The notes under the pieces are model-generated. The model was not told the origin of the DNA. It saw nothing but the letters and a program-made list of their open reading frames with translations, and did no database searches. From Sphingobium sp. (GTDB taxonomy: Bacteria; Pseudomonadota; Alphaproteobacteria; Sphingomonadales; Sphingomonadaceae): a stretch of DNA of 12,882 nucleotides. The translations under genes were made by a program, and so were the position numbers. The stretch covers positions 1 to 12,882 of the forward strand of contig JASBTC010000150.1 of the NCBI GenBank assembly GCA_030148625.1, read 5' to 3'. Within the stretch, counting starts at the first letter, position 1, and every line of letters starts with the position of its first letter. Below are positions 7,346 through 12,882 of this stretch, in pieces.

Positions 7346-9526
7346 ATGAGGAATCGATTCCTGTCGTCGGCGGCGTTTGTGGTCGTGACTGTTTCGGCGC
7401 CTGCATATGGGCAGGACAGCGCGTCCGGGGCTGCGGAAACCGGCGCTTCGGAAGAGGTGCCGTCGGGATTGGAAGATATTGTCGTCACGGCACAGCGCCG
7501 TTCGGAGAATCTCCAGGATGTTCCCGTCGCGGTGACCGCGCTCGCCGCGACTGCGCTCGACGCCAAGGGCATCGCCAGCACCACCGATCTGACCGCGGTG
7601 ACACCGGGCCTCACATACACGACCGTCGTGGGAAGCGCGCTTCCTCGCATTCGCGGCGTCGGCACCGCCATTTCACTCGGCGGCAACGAAAACCCGGTCG
7701 CGACCTATGTCGACGGCGTCTATATCGCCTCGGCCACGGCATCGGTGCTGTCGTTCAACAACATCGAGCAGATCGCGGTGCTGAAAGGTCCGCAGGGGAC
7801 GCTGTTCGGGCGAAATGCCACCGGCGGCCTCATCCAGATCACGACGCGCGATCCGGAGAATGGCTTCAGCGGCCAGGCGAATGTCACCTATGGCAATCTC
7901 GATACGATCGGCGGCAATCTCTATCTCACGGGCGGCCTGGGCGAAGCGCTCGCGGCCGATCTTGCCGTCCATTACAGCAACCAGCAGGATGGCTTCGGTC
8001 GCAACCTCGTGACCGGTTCGGAAGTCGGCAAGGCGCGCGACTTCGCCATCCGTTCAAAATGGAAGCTCGAGATCGGCCCGGCGACGACGGTCAAGCTTGC
8101 GCTGGACTATGCGCATAGCCGGGCCGCCGCACCGGCATTTCGTGCGCTCTATGGCTCACTTCCCATCACGGGCGTGCCGTTCACTGGCGGAAAATTCGAC
8201 ATCGCAAGCGATGTCGATCCCAGCCTGGTGAGCAAGCAGGGCGGCGGCAGCCTCAGCATCGCTCACGATTTTGGTGAAGTGAGCCTGCTCAGCATCACCG
8301 CCTATCGTGAATCGCGGTTCCGCACGCTCTTCGATATCGACAAGCTGTCGGCGCATATCGCACGCTCCGACCTCACCCAGCCTGATCGGCAGTTCAGCCA
8401 GGAGCTTCAGCTGTTGTCGGCTGATAACGGGCCGTTCAACTGGGTTCTGGGGGCCTATTTCTTCAAGTCCCGTTCGGCCTATGACCCATTGCTGATCGAT
8501 AATGTCCCCAACGACATCTTCATTTCATCCGTTCAGAAAGCCGAGTCCTACGCGGCTTTCGGCCAGGCGACCTATGATGTCGCCGATAACACATCGTTGA
8601 CCCTGGGACTGCGCTACACGACCGAAACGAAGGATTATTCGGCCTCGGGCCGCGTCGTTCTCGCCAATGGCGTCGTGATCAACAATCCCGTCGTCAGCGA
8701 CAAGGTAAAGGCGAACAAGCTCACCTGGCGGGTCGCGTTGGACCATCATTTCAACGATGATGTACTTGCTTACCTGTCGTATAATCGTGGCTTCAAAAGC
8801 GGCGGCTTCAATCCGCAGACATTCACGCAACCGCTGCAGCCCTTCGCCCCCGAAGTGCTCGACGCTTTCGAACTCGGCCTCAAGGCCGACTTGCTCGACC
8901 GCAGGCTTCGCTTCAATGGCGCCGGTTTTTACTACGATTATCAGAACATCCAGATCAACGCATTTCAGGGCGGTATATCGACTATCTACAATGCTGCGTC
9001 GGCCAAGATCTACGGCCTGGACTTTGACCTGACGGCCGCTCCGGCGCGCAATCTTACCCTCACTGCCGGCCTGTCCCTGCTGCACGCGCGCTTCGGGGAC
9101 TTTCCAGGGGCGGTGCTCAGCACGCCGCGGACGCCCAACGGCACGACCATTCTCGGCGGCAATGCGATCGGCACCGGAAACGCGAAGGGCAACCGGCTGC
9201 CCCTCACGCCCGATTGGACGCTCAATCTCGGCGCCGACTATATCGTGCTGCTGCCGACCGGCAGCCTCGCTGTCAATCTGAGCTATTTCCATAGCGACGG
9301 CTGGCGCGCCGAGCCCGACAACCGCACCGGCCAGGGCGCGTATGACCTGTTCAATGCCTCGGCTACCTGGTTCATCGACGCGGATGAGAAGTACAGCCTC
9401 AAGATCTGGGGCAAGAATCTGGGCAACGAGGCCTATGCCGTCCAGATGAACGCCCAGCCGCAATCTGATGGCGTCGCGATCGGGGCTGGCCGCAGCTATG
9501 GCGTGACGCTTGGCGTCAAATTCTAG
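7346..9526 (+). CDS. TonB-dependent outer-membrane receptor
   Basis: The protein has 726 residues. The ATG at 7346 is chosen because GGAGGGGGG lies eight bases upstream and a signal peptide starts there (MRNRFLSSAAFVVVTVSAPA, cleavage likely before Gln23). The ATG at 7283 would add 21 residues and spoil the signal peptide. A TonB-box-like EDIVVTAQ sits at 43-50. The plug domain follows, with LPRIRGVG, YVDGVYI, LKGPQGTLFGRNATGG (149-164 region) and ITTRDPENG. The rest is the 22-strand barrel with typical aromatic-ended strands, ending in YGVTLGVKF with the C-terminal Phe needed for outer-membrane assembly. Sphingomonads use many such receptors for aromatic compounds and plant polymers, not just iron siderophores. 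Location at the head of an operon with a decarboxylase-like enzyme, divergent from a ring-cleavage operon, points to uptake of the aromatic substrate. No N-terminal signalling extension for sigma/anti-sigma control is present. Confidence 0.93.
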   Translation: MRNRFLSSAAFVVVTVSAPAYGQDSASGAAETGASEEVPSGLEDIVVTAQRRSENLQDVPVAVTALAATALDAKGIASTTDLTAVTPGLTYTTVVGSALPRIRGVGTAISLGGNENPVATYVDGVYIASATASVLSFNNIEQIAVLKGPQGTLFGRNATGGLIQITTRDPENGFSGQANVTYGNLDTIGGNLYLTGGLGEALAADLAVHYSNQQDGFGRNLVTGSEVGKARDFAIRSKWKLEIGPATTVKLALDYAHSRAAAPAFRALYGSLPITGVPFTGGKFDIASDVDPSLVSKQGGGSLSIAHDFGEVSLLSITAYRESRFRTLFDIDKLSAHIARSDLTQPDRQFSQELQLLSADNGPFNWVLGAYFFKSRSAYDPLLIDNVPNDIFISSVQKAESYAAFGQATYDVADNTSLTLGLRYTTETKDYSASGRVVLANGVVINNPVVSDKVKANKLTWRVALDHHFNDDVLAYLSYNRGFKSGGFNPQTFTQPLQPFAPEVLDAFELGLKADLLDRRLRFNGAGFYYDYQNIQINAFQGGISTIYNAASAKIYGLDFDLTAAPARNLTLTAGLSLLHARFGDFPGAVLSTPRTPNGTTILGGNAIGTGNAKGNRLPLTPDWTLNLGADYIVLLPTGSLAVNLSYFHSDGWRAEPDNRTGQGAYDLFNASATWFIDADEKYSLKIWGKNLGNEAYAVQMNAQPQSDGVAIGAGRSYGVTLGVKF

Positions 9527-9589
9527 CGCCGCAAGGGGACGGTGCGGTCGGCGCCGCCCGGCAACGGCCCTGACAATGGGAGATCAGCT

Positions 9590-10693
9590 ATGTTGACCAG
9601 CCGGCGATCAGTTTTGACTGCCATGGCCGCCGCCGTTCCAGTCGCCGCGCTGGCCAAGGCAGAGAAGGGAAAACCGAGAATGTTCAAGATTGCGACCGAA
9701 GAGGCCTTCGCCATTCCCGAATGGCAGGAGGCGATGAAGGACGTGCCGATGGAAGGGCCGGAAGCCAATGAGGTTCGCTTTCTCAGGTTCGTACAATCCG
9801 TGGATCAATGGCGGATCGGGCTGGTCGATTTCGATCATCGCCTCAAGATCATGGACGCCTGTGGTGTCGACATGCATCTTCTCAGCCTCACGACACCGGG
9901 GGTACAATCCTTTTCACCGGATCGCGCGACTGAAATCGCGCGGATCGTAAACGATCGCCTCGCGGGCATCATCGCCGAACATCCCCGTCGCTTCGCAGGG
10001 CTGGCGACGGTTGCCCCGCAGCAACCGGAAGCGGCGGCGGAGGAGCTTGAGCGAGCCGTCACCAAGCTTGGCCTGAACGGATTGCTGATCAATTCCTACA
10101 CCAACGACGAATATCTCGATCTGCCCAAATACGACCCAATTCTCGCAGCGGCCGCGCGGCTTGATGCACCGCTCTATATTCACCCACGAACGCCTTCGCC
10201 CTCGATGGTGAAGCCTTATTCGTCCCATGGCCTGATCGGCGCCCTATGGGGGTTTGCAGCCGACACCGGATTGCACGCGATGCGGCTCATCATGAGCGGG
10301 GTGTTCGACCGACATCCCAATCTCAAGGTTGTCCTCGGACATATGGGCGAGGGCATCCCCTACTGGTTCTGGCGCATCGACAACATGTATCACAAATATA
10401 ACGATCTCGGGGCCGCCGCGGCGATCGGCATCAAGCCGCTGCGGCAGCGCCCAAGCCAATATTTCAAGACCAACATATTCCTGACGACGAGCGGCATGAA
10501 CTCGCACGACAATCTCGAATTCGGAATCAAGCTGCTCGGGTCGGACCGCATCATGTTCGCGATCGATTACCCCTATGAATCGTCCGAACAGTCGGTGGCG
10601 TTTCTCGAAACCGCGCCGATCAGTGAGAGCGACCGCGCCAACATCGCGCACCGGACCGCAGAGAAGCTCTTCCGCATCAGACGTGCGAGCTGA
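9590..10693 (+). CDS. Amidohydrolase-2 family enzyme, 5-carboxyvanillate/gamma-resorcylate decarboxylase-like, with Tat-type leader
   Basis: The protein has 367 residues from the ATG at 9590, which has GGGAGA about eight bases upstream. The N-terminus TSRRSVLTAMAAAVPVAALA looks like a twin-arginine signal. The catalytic part begins MFKIATEEAFAIPEW at residue 31; IATEEAF is the start of LigW (5-carboxyvanillate decarboxylase of sphingomonads). Expected metal and catalytic residues are Glu37 (TEEAF), His198 (LYIHPRTP), His251 (LGHMGEG) and Asp326 (FAIDYPYE), the set that binds Mn or Zn in this non-oxidative decarboxylase group. A hydrolase of the same superfamily is the main alternative. It follows the receptor gene by 63 bases and precedes the VOC gene by 28, so all three are probably one operon. 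The leader is odd because decarboxylases of this kind are usually cytoplasmic; an internal start at 9680 could give a leaderless form. Confidence 0.88.
   Translation: MLTSRRSVLTAMAAAVPVAALAKAEKGKPRMFKIATEEAFAIPEWQEAMKDVPMEGPEANEVRFLRFVQSVDQWRIGLVDFDHRLKIMDACGVDMHLLSLTTPGVQSFSPDRATEIARIVNDRLAGIIAEHPRRFAGLATVAPQQPEAAAEELERAVTKLGLNGLLINSYTNDEYLDLPKYDPILAAAARLDAPLYIHPRTPSPSMVKPYSSHGLIGALWGFAADTGLHAMRLIMSGVFDRHPNLKVVLGHMGEGIPYWFWRIDNMYHKYNDLGAAAAIGIKPLRQRPSQYFKTNIFLTTSGMNSHDNLEFGIKLLGSDRIMFAIDYPYESSEQSVAFLETAPISESDRANIAHRTAEKLFRIRRAS
9665..9682 (+). promoter_or_regulatory. Candidate internal ribosome site and start of the amidohydrolase
   Basis: AAGGGA (9665-9670) is followed after nine bases by an in-frame ATG at 9680. 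Translation from here gives 337 residues beginning exactly at MFKIATEEAF, the N-terminus of the leaderless decarboxylase relatives. It could produce a cytoplasmic form beside an exported form, or show that the leader was fused on recently. The motif is short and inside a coding region, so chance is possible. Confidence 0.3.
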
Positions 10694-10721
10694 ACCGTTC
10701 GGCGAAGAGAGGAGCTGGAAA

Positions 10722-11717
10722 ATGCGGACGACGGCATCGGACGCGGACCCAACCGCGAATTCCGACATGATCAGGGTGCCCCGGCTTATCGCCGGCGCGA
10801 TGGTCACGACCAGCATCGCCGAGGCGCGGCGATTCTACGAGGGCTTCCTCGGCCTCGAAGCTGTCCAATATGCACCCGATCGCCTCTTGCTTCGCGACCG
10901 TTATGCGAAGAGGGTGATTGAGGCCGGCGGCGACGATTTTTTCGTGCTCGATGTCGTCGAGGTCGACGAAGTGGCCAATCCGCAGCGAATGCTGCACCAT
11001 TGGGGGCTGGATGTCGCGACGGCGGAGGATGTCGATCGCATTCACGCCGAAGCCAAGGCCCGAAGGGACGAGTTTGGCATCACCAAGCTCATGCCGATCT
11101 CCGGGATGCATGGGGCGCACAGCTTCTACTTCGCCGACCGCGATTCCAACTGGTGGGAAATTGAATATCGCCTGGATGGCCTGGATAACGAGGCGTTCTT
11201 CGCGCGCGGCGACATCGGCTCCGAGCGACGCGCGAAATGGATCGCGCCGAAGGAACGCGCGGGCCTGGTCGATACGGGCATGTCGCCGCAACCAGGCGCT
11301 CTCGTGGCGAATGCGCGTCTGACCCACGGCACCTGTGAGCAGCTTGATCTTGGCCGGGCGCGGGATTTCCTCGAGACTATCCTTGGCTTGCGTTGCGTGC
11401 ATCATCTTGAGCCCGCCCAGATGCTGGCGGGCCGCGGCGTGTTCGGCGTGTTCGCGATAGGCCTGCCCCGGGTCAGGCCGCAGCAAATCCAGAATCGCTG
11501 GATAATATCGTTCGACGATTCCGGGCAGGTCGACGCTGTCGCGGCGCGCGCCAGGGCGAACCAGGGACGCCTTGGCCTGCAATCGGTGGGTGGGGTCGTT
11601 CTCGATGGCGACGAACTGGCCGTGACGATCCAGGATGGTGATGGCAATTGGTGGGAGGTGACGAGCCGACGACCGGATTTCTACCGACGGCTGTTCGTTG
11701 CCGGCGACGCCGTTTGA
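10722..11717 (+). CDS. Two-domain VOC-family protein, possible ring-cleavage or isomerase-type enzyme with incomplete metal sites
   Basis: The protein has 331 residues. The ATG at 10722 has GAGGAG seven bases upstream and lies 28 bases after the amidohydrolase; the open frame reaching back to 10575 overlaps that gene and is not used. Four beta-alpha-beta modules are visible, near 22-80, 90-150, 198-250 and 256-316, as in type I extradiol dioxygenases. Each half shows only two of the three expected metal ligands. The first half has His93 (MLHHWGLDV) and Glu146 (NWWEIEY), with no His at the module-1 position (GAMVTTS). The second half has His202 (LTHGTC) and Glu312 (NWWEVTS), with Trp260 (NRWIISF) where the second His is expected. 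It could be a divergent dioxygenase, an isomerase/lyase of the VOC fold using other ligands, or a non-catalytic partner. Clustering with the decarboxylase suggests a role in the same aromatic route. Fold call strong, function open. Confidence 0.82.
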   Translation: MRTTASDADPTANSDMIRVPRLIAGAMVTTSIAEARRFYEGFLGLEAVQYAPDRLLLRDRYAKRVIEAGGDDFFVLDVVEVDEVANPQRMLHHWGLDVATAEDVDRIHAEAKARRDEFGITKLMPISGMHGAHSFYFADRDSNWWEIEYRLDGLDNEAFFARGDIGSERRAKWIAPKERAGLVDTGMSPQPGALVANARLTHGTCEQLDLGRARDFLETILGLRCVHHLEPAQMLAGRGVFGVFAIGLPRVRPQQIQNRWIISFDDSGQVDAVAARARANQGRLGLQSVGGVVLDGDELAVTIQDGDGNWWEVTSRRPDFYRRLFVAGDAV

Positions 11718-11891
11718 ATCGGGAGCGGAGGGGCGACTGAGATGGACCCCTGACAACCCGCATCGCCCGATCGTCGCGTCATCGGACGAGCACCGGCGGG
11801 ATGGAAAGGCCGAGGGGGCAATGATCCCGTTGCTCGACGGTTTCGGCGGTTCATTGTAGGGGAGGTCGATTGGTTTTGGAGCGCAGCATAG
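11718..11891. other. Spacer upstream of the TetR gene
   Basis: This 174-base gap separates the VOC gene from the regulator gene. No convincing terminator or -35/-10 pair was found. A weak inverted repeat CCGAT-N9-ATCGG lies at 11767-11785. The ribosome site of the regulator is GGAG at 11878-11881, ten bases before its ATG. The regulator may have its own promoter here or be read through from the receptor operon. Confidence 0.4.
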
Positions 11892-12626
11892 ATGAGAAAA
11901 ATGCCTGGGCGGCCAGCGTCTGTTGCGAAGGATCGGTTGCCGGAAAGCGAGCAATCGACCGTGCGGCAAGGGGCTGCGACAGACGGAGCGAAGGCCGGCT
12001 CGACGCGCCGGAGCCGATCGCGCGAAGCCACGCGGGGCAAGCTTGTTGCGGCGGCATTGACCGTTTTCGCTGCCAAGGGAATTGAAAACACGACCATAAA
12101 CGACATTACCGAAGAGGCGGATGTCGGTTTCGGATCCTTTTACAACCATTTTTCCTCGAAAACCGAGATCGCGATCTGCGTCTTCGAGGCGCGGGCCGAG
12201 GAGGTGGCTGCAATCGGCGACATGATCGCCGAGCGCGAAGACGATGCTGCGACGGTCGTTGCCTATGTCCAGCGTGTCTTCCTGACCAAGGCGGTGTTCG
12301 ACCCGGTATGGGCTTGGTTCATTGTCCACGCCACGCACAGCTTGCCTGAAATGGCTCATGTTTTCATGATGCACGGCAAGCGCGACATTCGCCGGGGCGT
12401 GGAGCAGGGACGATTTTCCGTATCGAACGAAGAAACGGCGATGCGTATCGTACTGGCGGCGTTGCAAGCGATGATGCGCGCAATCCTTGAAAAGGAAGTC
12501 CAGCCTTCGGCGGTCAATGAAACCATCGAATGTCTGTTGATAATGCTGGGCTTGAGTGCGGATGAGGCGAGAAACCTGTCTCAAAAGGATCTACCGGACT
12601 ATGTATCGAGCTGGTTCGGAAATTGA
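11892..12626 (+). CDS. TetR-family transcriptional regulator with long basic N-terminal extension
   Basis: The protein has 244 residues from the ATG at 11892 (GGAG ten bases upstream). The DNA-binding domain begins near residue 48 (TRGKLVAAALTVFAAKGIE), and the helix-turn-helix is TTINDITEEADVGFGSFYNH followed by FSSK (67-90), the classic TetR signature. Residues 100-240 form the helical ligand-binding and dimerisation domain, which is not specific enough to name a ligand. The first ~47 residues are rich in Arg, Ser, Lys and Gly and are longer than in most TetR proteins; they may be a disordered DNA-contacting arm, or the true start may be later, though no better ATG with a ribosome site precedes the domain. 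By position it is the likely repressor of the receptor operon and the divergent catabolic operon, with a pathway compound as inducer. That role is inference. Confidence 0.88.
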   Translation: MRKMPGRPASVAKDRLPESEQSTVRQGAATDGAKAGSTRRSRSREATRGKLVAAALTVFAAKGIENTTINDITEEADVGFGSFYNHFSSKTEIAICVFEARAEEVAAIGDMIAEREDDAATVVAYVQRVFLTKAVFDPVWAWFIVHATHSLPEMAHVFMMHGKRDIRRGVEQGRFSVSNEETAMRIVLAALQAMMRAILEKEVQPSAVNETIECLLIMLGLSADEARNLSQKDLPDYVSSWFGN

Positions 12627-12710
12627 ACATGATCGATAAATCCTTTGCCGAATGCCGGTCGCGGAGATCGATGGCGCTGGCATTGTCGATGCGGACGTCG
12701 TTTTCGATCC

Positions 12711-12882
12711 TCAGGCGACGCGGGCGCTGACCCCTGCGACGATGGCGGAGATGGCGGGGCGCGCAAGCTGCTTCAACGAACGTCCGAAAACGAGCTTGCG
12801 GGCAAGGTGTAGCGAGCACATGCCGTGCAGGCTGCCCCAGACGATATCGGTCGCCTCACCCAGGCCGGCAGCGGCCGCGCTC
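12711..12882 (-). CDS. TetR-type regulator, C-terminal end only (5' end outside window)
   Basis: Read from the right edge on the minus strand, the frame starting at 12881 is open for 56 codons to a TGA at 12713-12711. It reads GLGEATDIVWGSLHGMCSLH, then LARKLVFGRSLKQLARPAIS, then a short Val/Ala-rich tail. The WGSLHGMCSLHL block matches the WHG-type C-terminal domain of TetR/AcrR regulators, where a Trp-x-x-x-His-Gly motif begins the ligand-binding helices. It converges on the complete TetR gene with 84 bases between the stops and no obvious terminator. The DNA-binding half is beyond the window. Moderate certainty, because only a short piece is visible. Confidence 0.62.
   Translation of the reverse strand, partial: SAAAAGLGEATDIVWGSLHGMCSLHLARKLVFGRSLKQLARPAISAIVAGVSARVA

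Noticed and set aside
7132..7686. N-terminal extension of the flavin hydroxylase frame back to 7686
   Set aside because: The extra ~185 codons cross the divergent control region and the receptor gene, and are low-complexity; the FAD motif is correctly placed from the ATG at 7131.
8525..9463. A 312-codon minus-strand frame inside the receptor gene
   Set aside because: It is antisense to the barrel of the TonB receptor and has no recognisable domain or ribosome site.
11767..11785. CCGAT-N9-ATCGG repeat as a TetR operator
   Set aside because: Five-base GC-rich arms with a long spacer are expected by chance here, and no promoter elements accompany it.
10677..12584. A 635-codon open frame on the minus strand across the VOC and TetR genes
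   Set aside because: It lies antisense to two well-supported genes with clear family motifs, and its translation is Arg/His/Pro-rich with no domain; long antisense frames are common in GC-rich DNA.
12652..12882. Plus-strand frame open to the window edge after the TetR gene
   Set aside because: It overlaps the WHG-like TetR tail on the other strand, which has a recognisable motif; the plus translation shows none.

Overview
The window is a GC-rich piece of bacterial chromosome or plasmid that reads as a sphingomonad (Alphaproteobacteria, Sphingomonadales such as Sphingobium, Novosphingobium or Sphingomonas). The reasons are the style of the TonB-dependent receptor (EDIVVTAQRR box, plug and C-terminal Phe), the 5-carboxyvanillate-decarboxylase-like amidohydrolase, and the density of aromatic-catabolism families. 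This placement is an inference from protein style; there is no rRNA or other marker. I saw no tRNA, rRNA, CRISPR array or recognisable insertion sequence.

Layout. (1) 1-2185, plus strand: the 3' part of a CocE/NonD-type serine hydrolase, overlapping by ATGA an exported acetamidase/formamidase-family protein with an extra N-terminal domain. (2) 2186-2533: a gene-poor, locally AT-richer gap that may hold the remnant of a lost gene. (3) 7131-2534, minus strand: a compact four-gene operon in the order FAD-dependent aromatic hydroxylase (MhpA type), alpha/beta hydrolase of the 2,6-dihydropseudooxynicotine-hydrolase/FrsA type, fumarylacetoacetate-hydrolase-family protein, and type I extradiol (VOC) ring-cleavage dioxygenase. 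(4) 7132-7345: a divergent control region with two inverted repeats and promoter-like elements. (5) 7346-11717, plus strand: TonB-dependent receptor, Tat-signal amidohydrolase/decarboxylase, and a two-domain VOC protein with incomplete metal sites. (6) 11892-12626: a TetR-family regulator. (7) 12882-12711, minus strand: the C-terminal end of a second, convergent TetR-type regulator (WHG-like domain), cut by the window edge.

How it may work together (inference): the receptor imports an aromatic compound across the outer membrane. The amidase and the CocE-type hydrolase could remove amide or ester groups, and the amidohydrolase could remove a ring carboxylate. The flavin hydroxylase would make a catechol-type diol, the extradiol dioxygenase would open the ring, and the alpha/beta hydrolase and/or FAH-family enzyme would cut the ring-cleavage product. 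The TetR regulator is the obvious candidate for control through the divergent region. No hydratase, aldolase or acylating dehydrogenase of the usual lower meta-cleavage pathway lies in the window, so the pathway must finish elsewhere or differently. The substrate cannot be read from the sequence.
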